Assembly (NCBI GenBank): GCA_002255955.1
Contig: NKIM01000004.1
Coordinates: 62,001-126,000, forward strand
Origin: Burkholderiales bacterium PBB2
Lineage (GTDB): Bacteria > Pseudomonadota > Gammaproteobacteria > Burkholderiales > Burkholderiaceae_C
Direction: 5' to 3'
DNA: 64,000 nt
The translations under genes and the position numbers were made by a program. Positions within the stretch are counted from its first letter, which is position 1. The number at the start of each line of letters is the position of its first letter. Positions 24,907 through 33,523 of the stretch are shown in pieces. A model generated the notes under the pieces. That model saw nothing but the letters and a program-made list of their open reading frames with translations, did no database searches and was not told where the DNA came from.

Positions 24907-26112
24907 TCAGCGCCCCGCCGCCCGCATGCCGGCCAGGGTGCGACCCAGCTCGATCACCGCGAAGGCGTAGTAGCTGGACCAGTTGTAGCGGGTCAGCACA
25001 TAAAAATTCTCGGTGCCGATCCAGTAGCTCGGTGCGGCGTCGCCGTTTTGCAGCTCCACCACGGCGAGCAGCTGCTTGGGCGGGTGCTCCAGCGCGGCTT
25101 CGCTGAGCTGGGCACCGGCGGCTTGCAGGTCTTGCACGGTGAAGCTCGGTTTGATGTCGGGGGCCAGCAGGCGGGCGCGGGCGCTTGTGTCCACCGGCAT
25201 GGCCAGGCTGTAGTGGGTGGGCAGGCCGCGCTGCCAGCCGTGGCGGGCCAGGTAGTGGGCGACGCTGCCGATGGCATCGGCCGGGCTCTGGATCAGGTCG
25301 ATGTGGCCGTCACCGTCAAAGTCCACGGCGTAGCGGTTCCAGCTGCCGGGCATGAACTGCGGCCAGCCCATGGCGCCCGCGTAGGAGCCTTTGACCTCGG
25401 CGGGATTGAAACCCTCGCGGCGGCAGAGCTTGAGGAACTCAGCCAGCTCGCTGCGGAAAAACGAGCTGCGGTCGCTGCGGCCGCTGGGGAACTCGAAGGC
25501 CAGGGTGGCCAGCGCGTCCAGCACCGAGAAGCCGCCGGTGATCTGACCGTAAAAGGTCTCGACGCCGATCAGGCCGGCAATCAGCTCGGCCGGCACGCCG
25601 TACTCGTTCTCGGCGCGGGCCAGGTTGGCGGCGTTCTGCTCCCAGAACTGCAGGCCAGCCTGCAGGCGGCGCGGCTCGACAAAGCGGGCGCGGTAGGCCG
25701 CCCAATCCTTGGCCGTGCCGGCCGGCGGCGGCATGATCAGGCGCTGCACCGTGGGGTGGATGTGGGCCTGTGCCAGCTGCTGCTGCAGGCGCTGCAGACT
25801 GGCTTCGTCCCAGCCTTGCTCGCTGGCCAGGCCAGCGGCAAAGGCCAGCACATCGGGTCGGGTGCCGAAGGGCTTGAGCGCCACCGGCTTGGCCTTGGCT
25901 TTGGCTGGAGGTTTGGTGGCGGGCTTGGCGCTCCGCTTGGTCGCCGTTTTCGCCGGGGCCTTTTTCGGGCTGCTTGTTGGGCTGCCGGCCTCCGTGATGG
26001 CGGAGGCCGCGGCGAGGTCGGTGCTGGTTGCTCCCAGACCCAGCAGCAAGCCTGCGCACAAGATCAGGCCCGCGCTGCGTTCATGCAGCCCGGGCGATGG
26101 TGGCGCTGGCAT
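24907..26112 (-). CDS. mltB: Lytic murein transglycosylase B
   Basis: About 401 residues from the ATG at 26112, which gives a good signal peptide. ATGs at 26172 and 26208 are possible longer starts, so the N-terminus is uncertain. A Lys/Ala/Pro-rich linker follows the leader. The SLT_2 catalytic domain contains GLIGVETFYGQITGGF, with the catalytic Glu near residue 185, then GSYAGAMGWPQFMPGSW and the YAVDFDGDGHIDL calcium-loop-like stretch. MltB cleaves peptidoglycan glycan strands to 1,6-anhydro products in the periplasm. There is no lipobox, unlike E. coli MltB, so it may be soluble. Confidence 0.9.
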   Translation of the reverse strand: MPAPPSPGLHERSAGLILCAGLLLGLGATSTDLAAASAITEAGSPTSSPKKAPAKTATKRSAKPATKPPAKAKAKPVALKPFGTRPDVLAFAAGLASEQGWDEASLQRLQQQLAQAHIHPTVQRLIMPPPAGTAKDWAAYRARFVEPRRLQAGLQFWEQNAANLARAENEYGVPAELIAGLIGVETFYGQITGGFSVLDALATLAFEFPSGRSDRSSFFRSELAEFLKLCRREGFNPAEVKGSYAGAMGWPQFMPGSWNRYAVDFDGDGHIDLIQSPADAIGSVAHYLARHGWQRGLPTHYSLAMPVDTSARARLLAPDIKPSFTVQDLQAAGAQLSEAALEHPPKQLLAVVELQNGDAAPSYWIGTENFYVLTRYNWSSYYAFAVIELGRTLAGMRAAGR

Positions 26113-26311
26113 TCGGGAAGCGGGGGCGTGCGGCCGCACGGGGGAGGGGAAGAGCAGAGAAGGCAGACGCATTGAAAAAGCAGGCGGGCAGACAGAAAGA
26201 CAAGACATCAAATCGATCAGAAAACAGGGCCCAGCATACCCGGCTTGCTGCTGCCTCCATCGCCGTCCATGGCGCTGAAGACGGGCGTCAGTGCATCAGT
26301 GAGTCAGGGCC

Positions 26312-28384
26312 TCAGCCGTGGCATTGCTGGCAGGCGCTGCGGAAGGCCAGCAGCCAGCGCCGCCGTTCGCGCCACCCCGATGTCTGGGCTTCGGCGCCCC
26401 GGCCGTAGCGCGCGAGCTCCTGTGCCTGCAGCAGGCGCGCGGCCGGCTCGGCCCTGGCACCGAAGCGAGCGCGCAGCATCTGCGCCCAGGCGCCCGGCCC
26501 TTGATGCGGGCCGGCCTCGAGCAGGCCCAGGGCCTGCAGCTCACGCAAGACCTGGCCCCGCTGGCGGCTCCAGGCGTCTAGTGGGCGGTGGCGCTGCCAG
26601 AGGCTCCAGGCGGCGCCCAGCAGCCCAAGGGTGGCGATCACGCCGGCGCAGAGCTGGCCCAGGGCGGCCCAGTCGGGCTGGCTGACGCCCAGTTGCTTGA
26701 GCAGGTCGAACTGGTTCTGGCGCGAGTAGTTGAGCACCTGCTGCTGCCAGCGGTTGTTGAGCAGCTCCCAGCCCCGGCGCAGGTTCAGCCACAGCGTGGG
26801 GTTGATCTGACCCAGGGCATTGGCCAGCACGCCCGGCGGCGGGCGCAAGGCCTGACCCTGCAGCACCCGCTCGGGCGCCACCGCGGCGGTGGGGTCGGCG
26901 CGCAGCCAGCCGCGGCCGGGCAGCCAGTACTCGGCCCAGGCGTGGGCATTGCTGTTGCGCACGATCCAGTAGCCGTCCTGCGGCATTGGGTCCATGCCCT
27001 GGAAGCCGGTCACCACCCGCGCCGGCACGCCCATGGCCCGCAGCACCACCACAAAGGCCGAGGCAAAGTGCTCGCAAAAGCCCAGGCGCCGGTCCAGCCA
27101 GAACTCGTCGATCAGATGCGGCGACTCGGCGCCGTAGCGGCCCGGCGCGAGCGTGTAGATGAAGTCGGCGCTGCGGATGTGGGCCAGCACTGCCTCGACC
27201 AGGCGGGGCGTCAGCTGCGCTTCCTCCAGGCCCGCATAGCGCGGCTGGCGGCGCAGATCGGCCGCCCATTGCAGGGTGCGCGGGTTCAGGCCCGGCGGCA
27301 GATCCAGGTAGTTCTGCAGCACCAGCTCGGTCTGCTGCGGGCCATGGCGGTAGTCGCGGTAGGCACTGGTGCTCAGGCGCAGGCGCTCGGTGATGGGGCG
27401 CGGGGCCTGCCACTGCAGCTCTGGCGCGCGGCGCAGGCTCAGCCCGTCCAGCTCCAGGGCCTCGCCGGCCTGGCCAGGGCTCATCTCCAGCAGGGGCAGC
27501 ACGCTGATGCGCAGCGGCTCCAGGGTCAGCTCGTAGCGCAGGGGTGCGCCGCTCAGCGTCAGCCGGTCGCTGCGGCCGGGCCAGGTCTGCGGGGCGGGCC
27601 GCCAGCTGCGGCCGTCAAACTGGGCCAGCACCGGGCCGCGGAAGTAGCGCGCCTCGGGTGGTGGCGGCGCTTGATCGCCCTCGAAGCGCAGGCGCATCGC
27701 GACCGCCTCGTCGTTGGCGATCTCGGCCATGGCGCCAAAGTCTAGGGTGTTGGACAGACCGGTGCGGCCGACGGCATCCGTCGGCACACCCCAGAGCGGC
27801 GCGATGCGCGGGAACAGCAGAAAGAGCAGCACCATCACCGGCAGGCCCCAGGCCGTGGTGCGCGCCGCTTGGGCTGCGGCCATGCGCAGGCTGGGCTGGC
27901 CCACCGGCATCTGCGCCAGCACCAGGGCGCTGAGCAGGGCCCAGACGCTGGCCAGCATCCAGATCGCCGTCAACAGCGACTGGGAATAGAAGAAATTGGT
28001 CAGCACCAGGAAGAAGCCGAGGAAGAACACGACGAAGGCGTCGCGCCGCGCGCGCAACTCCAGGGTCTTGAGCGCCATCAGCATCACCAGCATGGTGATG
28101 CCGGCCTCGCGGCCCAGCAGGGTGCGGTGGGTCAGCCAGGTCAGCGTGGCGGTGAGCAGCAGCACGGCCACCAGGGCCCAGCGCCCGGGCAAGGCCTGAC
28201 CCCGCCAGGCCAGCCAGCCGCGCCAGCCCAGCACCAGGGCCGTGATGCCGCTGGCCCATGCCGGCAGGTGATCTAGATGGGGCAGCAGCACGGCGGCGAT
28301 GGTGGCCAGCAGGAACAGCGTGTCGCGCGCCTCGCGCGGCAGGCTGCCCGAGCGCTGGAACCAGGGGAGGACGCTGCGGCTCAT
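26312..28384 (-). CDS. tgpA: Membrane-bound transglutaminase-like protein (DUF3488 + transglutaminase + DUF4129), TgpA family
   Basis: A 690-residue protein. The start overlaps the DUF58 gene by 4 bp (ATGA). The first about 190 residues hold several transmembrane helices (DUF3488). A periplasmic transglutaminase-like domain follows with a complete triad: Cys437 (GFCEHF), His481 (NAHAWAEYW) and Asp497 (LRADPTA). One more membrane helix and a cytoplasmic C-terminal DUF4129-like tail end the protein. TgpA of Pseudomonas aeruginosa is essential there and linked to the envelope. It is the last gene of the conserved moxR-DUF58-tgpA module. Confidence 0.9.
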   Translation of the reverse strand: MSRSVLPWFQRSGSLPREARDTLFLLATIAAVLLPHLDHLPAWASGITALVLGWRGWLAWRGQALPGRWALVAVLLLTATLTWLTHRTLLGREAGITMLVMLMALKTLELRARRDAFVVFFLGFFLVLTNFFYSQSLLTAIWMLASVWALLSALVLAQMPVGQPSLRMAAAQAARTTAWGLPVMVLLFLLFPRIAPLWGVPTDAVGRTGLSNTLDFGAMAEIANDEAVAMRLRFEGDQAPPPPEARYFRGPVLAQFDGRSWRPAPQTWPGRSDRLTLSGAPLRYELTLEPLRISVLPLLEMSPGQAGEALELDGLSLRRAPELQWQAPRPITERLRLSTSAYRDYRHGPQQTELVLQNYLDLPPGLNPRTLQWAADLRRQPRYAGLEEAQLTPRLVEAVLAHIRSADFIYTLAPGRYGAESPHLIDEFWLDRRLGFCEHFASAFVVVLRAMGVPARVVTGFQGMDPMPQDGYWIVRNSNAHAWAEYWLPGRGWLRADPTAAVAPERVLQGQALRPPPGVLANALGQINPTLWLNLRRGWELLNNRWQQQVLNYSRQNQFDLLKQLGVSQPDWAALGQLCAGVIATLGLLGAAWSLWQRHRPLDAWSRQRGQVLRELQALGLLEAGPHQGPGAWAQMLRARFGARAEPAARLLQAQELARYGRGAEAQTSGWRERRRWLLAFRSACQQCHG

Positions 28385-29442
28385 GCTTCGCCCTCGTCCC
28401 CGGTATTGCTCATGGACTCGGCCCGACCATGCCGGGCTAGGGCCCGCAGGCAGGCTTGCTGCTGCGCCGGGCCCAGGGCAGGCGGCCATTCCTGGCCGTC
28501 CAGGCGCAGGCCGTAGGGCCGTTGCAGGGCCTCTGCCGCCAGCAGCCAGGCGCACAGGCGCGACAGGCGTTGCTCTTCATCAGCCAGGCCGGCGGTGTCG
28601 CGCCAGTCCAGCCACAGCTCTTGCGAGGCCAGGGCCTGGCTGTCGCGCACCCAGAGCGGCGCGCCGAGCACGCCGCTGTCCAGGCTCAGCGCAGCTTTCT
28701 TCCACAGCACTTGGCGCATGGAGTCCCCGCGTTGGTAGCCGCGCACGCCGTCCAGCTCCAGCCCGGCCTGGCGCAGGGCGCGGGTCTGAGCTTGCGCTTG
28801 CCCCTCGCCGCCGCCGGCGCTCTCGGGGAAGGGAGGTGGTGAGCGCTCGGGCTGGGGATAGACCCAGAGCCGGGCCGCGGGCCGCCAGACGCTCCAGGCG
28901 CGGAACAAGCCGAGCGGAAAGCGGCTCATGATCTGCAGGGCCGGCAGCGGGTGGTGGCCGCGCGCCGGGCTGGCAAAACGCAGCTGCAGCGGTGCCTGGT
29001 CCCGCGCCGGCACATCGGTCCAGGCGAACTCGCTGGCGGTCTTGAAGCTGGACAGGCGCTGCGGGTGCACGGCCAGGCCCACGCCCCAGCGCGGCCGCGC
29101 GGCGTCGTTGTGCAGGCGCAGCTCCAGCTGCACATCGTCGCCCGCGAACACAGGCTCGGGCGCTTTGAGCTCCAGCTTCAGCCCTTGCAGATTGCCGTGC
29201 GTGCTGTGCATGGAGGCCAGGCCCGCACCGCCGAGCAAGAAGGTCAGCAGATAGCCCAGGCTCAGCTGCTCGTTGATCGAGGCCAGCAGCAGCACCAGCA
29301 AGGTGGCGCAGAAGAACAGCCCCGGCCGGCTGGGCAGGATGTAGAGGTTGCGCTGGCTGAGCTGCCATTGGTCGCTGCGCCGGTGGCGCGCCAGCCACCA
29401 GGCCTGCCAGCGCTGGCTCAGGGGCTTCGCCGTCCGCTTCAT
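28381..29442 (-). CDS. DUF58 domain-containing protein
   Basis: A 353-residue membrane-associated protein. The ATG at 29442 precedes two close hydrophobic segments (about residues 38-80). The DUF58 signature appears as LDGVRGYQRGDSMRQVLWKKAA, followed by ELWLDWRDTAGLADEEQRLSRL. DUF58 proteins are related to von Willebrand A-like folds and are nearly always encoded beside MoxR ATPases. It lies between moxR (70 bp upstream) and tgpA (4 bp overlap), supporting a joint envelope-protein assembly role. The molecular function is not established. Confidence 0.88.
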   Translation of the reverse strand: MKRTAKPLSQRWQAWWLARHRRSDQWQLSQRNLYILPSRPGLFFCATLLVLLLASINEQLSLGYLLTFLLGGAGLASMHSTHGNLQGLKLELKAPEPVFAGDDVQLELRLHNDAARPRWGVGLAVHPQRLSSFKTASEFAWTDVPARDQAPLQLRFASPARGHHPLPALQIMSRFPLGLFRAWSVWRPAARLWVYPQPERSPPPFPESAGGGEGQAQAQTRALRQAGLELDGVRGYQRGDSMRQVLWKKAALSLDSGVLGAPLWVRDSQALASQELWLDWRDTAGLADEEQRLSRLCAWLLAAEALQRPYGLRLDGQEWPPALGPAQQQACLRALARHGRAESMSNTGDEGEA

Positions 29443-29512
29443 GCCGGGAGCTCCCCGCGATCTGGAACCGCCGCGACCGCCGGGCACGACAAGATCAGCG
29501 CAGCCATCGGGC

Positions 29513-30457
29513 TCAGGGCAGGGCGATCGCTTCAATCATGGCCCGCACCTGCTCACGAGGCCCGCGCCCAGCGCCGGCCTTGGGTCGCAGGCGGTGGGCA
29601 ATGGTCTGCGGCAGGATGGCCTGGATATCGTCCGGCGAGACGAAATCGCGCCCCTCCAACAGGGCCCGCGCGCGCGCCGCGCGCAGCACGCCCAGGCCGG
29701 CACGCGGGCTCAGGCCCTCACGGAACCACTCGCCCGAGCGGGTGGCCTTGATCAGCGCTTGCAGGTAGTCCAACAGGGCCGGTGCGGCATGGATGTTTCG
29801 CACCGCGACCTGGGTGGCCAGCAGCTGCGCGGGCGTCATCACCGGGCGCAGGGCGCGCAAGGCCTCTCGGCTGTCCTGGCCGGCCAGCAGCTCGCGCTCG
29901 GCGGCTTCGTCGGGGTAACCGAGCGAGATGCACATCAGGAAGCGATCCAGCTGCGATTCGGGCAAGGGGTAGGTGCCGAGCTGCTCGCTGGGGTTTTGCG
30001 TGGCGATCACGAAAAAGGGTTGGGGCAGGGCGTGGCTGGAGCCGTCGATGCTGACCTGGTTCTCCTCCATGGCCTCGAGCAGGGCGCTCTGGGTCTTGGG
30101 GCCGGCGCGGTTGATTTCGTCGGCCAGCAGCACCTGGGCGAACACGGGGCCCGGGTGGAAGACAAAGCCGGCCTTCTCACGCTCGTAGATGCTGACGCCG
30201 AGCAGGTCCGAGGGCATGAGGTCGGCGGTGAACTGCAGGCGCGAGAACTGCAGGCCCAGGCTGATGGCGAGGGCATGGGCCAGGGTGGTCTTGCCGACGC
30301 CGGGCAGGTCTTCGATCAGCAGGTGGCCGCCAGCAATCAGGCAGGCCAGTCCGTCGCGGATCTGCGCCGATTTGCCCTTGATGATCGTGCTAACCTGCTG
30401 CTGCAAAGCCGTCAGTTGCGCTGCGCTGTCTTGTAGGGTCTGTGTTTCACGCGTCAT
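29513..30457 (-). CDS. MoxR family AAA+ ATPase
   Basis: A 314-residue cytoplasmic ATPase from the ATG at 30457; another ATG four codons earlier is possible. Walker A is LPGVGKTT and Walker B is VLLADEINRAGPKTQ, with sensor-1 ATQNP and an arginine-finger region ESQLDRFLM. MoxR ATPases act as chaperones that help assemble or activate protein complexes, typically with VWA or DUF58 partners. Here it is first in the moxR-DUF58-tgpA operon. It is divergent from the HDAC-like gene with a 59 bp gap that must carry both promoters. Confidence 0.92.
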   Translation of the reverse strand: MTRETQTLQDSAAQLTALQQQVSTIIKGKSAQIRDGLACLIAGGHLLIEDLPGVGKTTLAHALAISLGLQFSRLQFTADLMPSDLLGVSIYEREKAGFVFHPGPVFAQVLLADEINRAGPKTQSALLEAMEENQVSIDGSSHALPQPFFVIATQNPSEQLGTYPLPESQLDRFLMCISLGYPDEAAERELLAGQDSREALRALRPVMTPAQLLATQVAVRNIHAAPALLDYLQALIKATRSGEWFREGLSPRAGLGVLRAARARALLEGRDFVSPDDIQAILPQTIAHRLRPKAGAGRGPREQVRAMIEAIALP

Positions 30458-30516
30458 GCAGGACACCATAGCGGAAAACCGAGCGGCTGGTTCCGTCCCC
30501 TCAACTTTGCGCCCCC

Positions 30517-31452
30517 ATGTCGACAGCCTATTTCAGCCACCCCGACTGCCGCCGGCATGACATGGGCCCTGGCCACCCGGAATGCCCGCAGCGCCTGACG
30601 GCCATCGACGACTGGCTGCTGGCCACGGGCATCGACCAGGCCCTGGAGCGCCACGAAGCCCCGCTGGTGGACCTGGCCGCCGTGGAACGCGCGCACAGCC
30701 ACAGCTATGTGGCCGAGCTGGCCGATCTGCTGCAAGGCCTGGCCGAGCGTGGCGAGTCGCATGCGGTGGACCCGGACACCGTGGCCACGCCCCACACCTG
30801 GGCCGCCACCTTGCGCGCCGCGGGTGCGGCCGTGCGGGCCACCGATCTGGTGATTGATGGTGGCGCCGAGAACGCGTTTTGCGCCGTGCGCCCGCCGGGC
30901 CACCATGCCACGCGCGACCAGACCATGGGTTTTTGCTTTTTCAACAACGTGGCCGTGGCGGCGCGTCATGCGCTGGACGACCGCGGCCTCAAGCGTGTGG
31001 CCATCGTCGACTTTGACGTGCACCACGGCAATGGCACCGAGGACATCATCGCCGGCGACGATCGCGTGCTGATGGTCAGCATCTTTCAGCACCCGCTCTA
31101 CCCCTACAACGGCGCCGTGCCCAAGGGCGAGAACATGGTCAATGTGCCGGTGCCGGCCTACACCCGGGGCATGGAGGTGCGCTCCATGATCGAGGCCATG
31201 TGGCTGCCGGCGCTGGAACGTTTCAAGCCGCAGATGATCTTCATCTCGGCCGGTTTTGATGCCCACCGCGAGGACGATCTGGGCCAGCTCGGCCTGGTGG
31301 AATCCGACTACGAGTGGATCACCCAGCGCATCAAGGATGTGGCCATGCGCCATGCCCAGGGCCGCATCGTGTCATGCCTGGAAGGCGGCTACAACCTCGA
31401 TGCGCTGGCGCGCAGCGTGGGTGTGCATCTGCGCGTGCTGGCCGGCATCTGA
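30517..31452 (+). CDS. Histone deacetylase-like amidohydrolase
   Basis: A 311-residue zinc hydrolase of the arginase/deacetylase fold. All catalytic residues are present: the His pair in PPGHH (129-130), zinc ligands Asp167 and His169 in DFDVHHGNG, the third zinc ligand Asp248 in SAGFDAH, and the transition-state Tyr292 in EGGYNLD. N-terminal MGPGHPECPQRL is also typical. Bacterial members deacetylate acetylpolyamines or protein lysines (AcuC, HDAH). The substrate here is unknown; acetyl-CoA synthetase, often a target of deacetylases, is encoded about 8 kb downstream but not in the same operon. Confidence 0.92.
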   Translation: MSTAYFSHPDCRRHDMGPGHPECPQRLTAIDDWLLATGIDQALERHEAPLVDLAAVERAHSHSYVAELADLLQGLAERGESHAVDPDTVATPHTWAATLRAAGAAVRATDLVIDGGAENAFCAVRPPGHHATRDQTMGFCFFNNVAVAARHALDDRGLKRVAIVDFDVHHGNGTEDIIAGDDRVLMVSIFQHPLYPYNGAVPKGENMVNVPVPAYTRGMEVRSMIEAMWLPALERFKPQMIFISAGFDAHREDDLGQLGLVESDYEWITQRIKDVAMRHAQGRIVSCLEGGYNLDALARSVGVHLRVLAGI

Positions 31453-31541
31453 GGCCGCGCCGCTGCGGCCGACTTGCATCCTTTTTTTGAACCTTTTTCT
31501 GGATTCACGCCGGCTTCACAGAGCCGCGTTTCACTGAACGC

Positions 31542-32822
31542 ATGAGTAGTAGCAACAACAGCAAACCGATCGATTTCGAAGAACTGCAAGCCCTGACCGC
31601 GGCCCTGTTCAGCCCGACCGCCTTGGTCGGCTTGGCGGTGCTGGTGGCCTGCCTGGGTCTGTCCTGGCTGGTGGTCAGCGTGCTGAACCGGCGCGTGGCC
31701 CACCGGCCCGCGTCCGTGCTGTTTGGCCGTCATGTGGTGGACGGCGCGCTGTTCCCGGTGCTGGCCCTGCTGCTGGCCTTGCTGGCCAAGCAGGTGCTGC
31801 CGCATTTCGGCCTGTCGCCGGCGGTGTTCAAGCTGGCGGTGCCGGTGTTGGTGTCCTTGCTCGCGATCCGCATGACGGTGCGTGTGCTCAGCGCGGCCAT
31901 GCCCACCTCGGGCTTGGTCAAAGTGATCGAGCGCACGGTCTCCTGGATGGCCTGGGGCGGCTCCATCCTCTGGGTGACGGGCGTGCTGCCCTGGTTCCTG
32001 GAGGAGCTGGATGCGATCGATTTCAAGGTCGGGGTGACCAAGATCTCGCTGCGCAATCTGATCGAAGGCTCCTTCACGGCTGTGGTGGTGCTGGTGCTGG
32101 CCTTGTGGGTGTCGTCCGTGATCGAGTCGCGGCTGCTGCGCGGTGGCGGCATGGACCTGTCCCTTCGCAAGATCGCCGCCAACATCACCCGCGCCTTGCT
32201 TTTGCTGGTGGGCCTCTTGTTTGCCTTGTCGGCGGCCGGCATCGACCTGACGGCACTCGGCGTGCTCGGCGGTGCCCTGGGCGTGGGTATCGGTCTGGGT
32301 CTGCAGCGCCTGGCGGCCAATTACGTCTCGGGCTTTGTCATCCTGGCCGAGCGCTCGCTGCGCATCGGCGACATGGTGCGGGTCGACAATTTCGAGGGGC
32401 GCATCAGCGACATCAAGACGCGCTACACCGTGATCCGCGCGCTCAATGGCCGCGAGGCCGTGGTGCCCAACGAAATGATGATCACCCAGCGGGTGGAGAA
32501 CTCCTCGCTGGCCGATCCCAAGGTGCTGCTCAGCACCGTGGTGCAGGTGGCGTACGGGACCGATGTCGAGGACCTGATCCCCAAGTTGGTGGCGCGGGTG
32601 GGCGAGGTGCCCCGCGTGCTCGGCGAGCCCGGTCCTTCGGTGCAACTGAGCAGCTTTGCCGCCGATGGCCTGGAATTGACCGTGTTCTTCTGGATCGCCG
32701 ATCCCGAGAACGGCCAGGGCGGCGTGCGCTCCGATGTCAATCTGGCCATCCTGCGTCTGCTCAATGGCATGAACATCGAGATCCCGTTCCCGCAGCGGGT
32801 GGTGCGGCAGGCCGGGGCTTGA
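31542..32822 (+). CDS. MscS family mechanosensitive ion channel
   Basis: A 426-residue inner-membrane protein. Several N-terminal helices precede the conserved MscS pore and beta domain: ALGVLGGALGVGIGLGLQRLAANYVSGFVILAERSLRIGDMV shows the Gly/Ala-packed pore helix leading into the beta domain, then VVPNEMMITQRVEN. The extra N-terminal helices make it larger than E. coli MscS (286 residues). Such channels open under membrane tension to release solutes after hypo-osmotic shock. It follows the HDAC-like gene after 89 bp; that gap holds a GC hairpin and T-runs. Confidence 0.9.
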   Translation: MSSSNNSKPIDFEELQALTAALFSPTALVGLAVLVACLGLSWLVVSVLNRRVAHRPASVLFGRHVVDGALFPVLALLLALLAKQVLPHFGLSPAVFKLAVPVLVSLLAIRMTVRVLSAAMPTSGLVKVIERTVSWMAWGGSILWVTGVLPWFLEELDAIDFKVGVTKISLRNLIEGSFTAVVVLVLALWVSSVIESRLLRGGGMDLSLRKIAANITRALLLLVGLLFALSAAGIDLTALGVLGGALGVGIGLGLQRLAANYVSGFVILAERSLRIGDMVRVDNFEGRISDIKTRYTVIRALNGREAVVPNEMMITQRVENSSLADPKVLLSTVVQVAYGTDVEDLIPKLVARVGEVPRVLGEPGPSVQLSSFAADGLELTVFFWIADPENGQGGVRSDVNLAILRLLNGMNIEIPFPQRVVRQAGA

Positions 32823-32955
32823 TGGCGCGCGCTCGCGGCGTTTGACCGCAGCGCCCGAAGCGTTACAGTCTGCTGGCAGAAATTTGATAACGACAATCCA
32901 CAGCGGTGCAAATCACTGACGGATTGACCGCATAGACGAACGGGGAGGCCATGCA

Positions 32956-33414
32956 ATGAAGAACCATTGGACGATGTTGTTGGTGCTGGGTTTGGCGCTG
33001 GGCTTGCAAGCCCAGGCTCACGAGCCAGCGGGTGTTGAAGCTCGCAAGCTCTATGAGCTGAGCCTCGAGACCAATGTCGGAGGCAGGCAGGAGTTCATCA
33101 AGACCCAGCTGACCGAGTCCGTGCCCAGCAGGCTGGAGGTGACTGCCGCCGCAGGGTCGGGTTTGAAGGGCTACAAGGTCGAGAGTCTGCTGGTCCGCAA
33201 GCAGGCGGCCGGCAACAAAGGTCCCAGCCACCTTTTGCAGGTGCAGATCTATCAGCAGAACGGCAGCGGCTGGCAGCTGCTGTACGAGCCCAAGCTGGCG
33301 GTCGATTTGGACCTGCCCAGCAGTCTGAATCTGAGCGATGCGGACCAGAAGCAGTTCCTGCGCCTTGCGGTGCGACCTGCAAATGCGCCCGTGGCGCCGG
33401 GGCTCGCTCCTTAG
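32956..33414 (+). CDS. Hypothetical exported protein
   Basis: A 152-residue protein of no recognised family. It has a strong signal peptide (MKNHWTMLLVLGLALGLQAQA), so the mature protein is periplasmic. The mature sequence is predicted to be mainly beta strands: KLYELSLETNVGG, YKVESLLVRKQ, LQVQIYQQNGSGWQLLYEPKLAVDL. A GGGGAGG-like ribosome-binding site lies upstream (cggggaggcc). An earlier ATG at 32951 meets a stop at once and is not used. The gene is ended by the hairpin at 33471-33499. Confidence 0.7.
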   Translation: MKNHWTMLLVLGLALGLQAQAHEPAGVEARKLYELSLETNVGGRQEFIKTQLTESVPSRLEVTAAAGSGLKGYKVESLLVRKQAAGNKGPSHLLQVQIYQQNGSGWQLLYEPKLAVDLDLPSSLNLSDADQKQFLRLAVRPANAPVAPGLAP

Positions 33415-33470
33415 CCGGGCGCGCTCCTTTGACCGAGGCTCAGGGTCAATATGGCCGCTGAGCCCTCATG

Positions 33471-33499
33471 AAAAAAGCCGGCATCGCTGCCGGCTTTTT
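33471..33499. terminator. Bidirectional Rho-independent terminator between the hypothetical gene and fumA
   Basis: The stem GCCGGCA / TGCCGGC with a TCGC loop is flanked by six A residues on the left and five T residues on the right. It can therefore stop transcription from both convergent genes. Confidence 0.9.
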
Positions 33500-33523
33500 G
33501 TTTGGGGGCGATCGGCGCTGAAA

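Noticed and set aside
31453-31488. GGCCGC/GCGGCC hairpin then a T-run after the HDAC-like gene as a terminator
   Set aside because: About ten bases separate the stem from the T-run, too far for a normal intrinsic terminator, and the stem is only six pairs.
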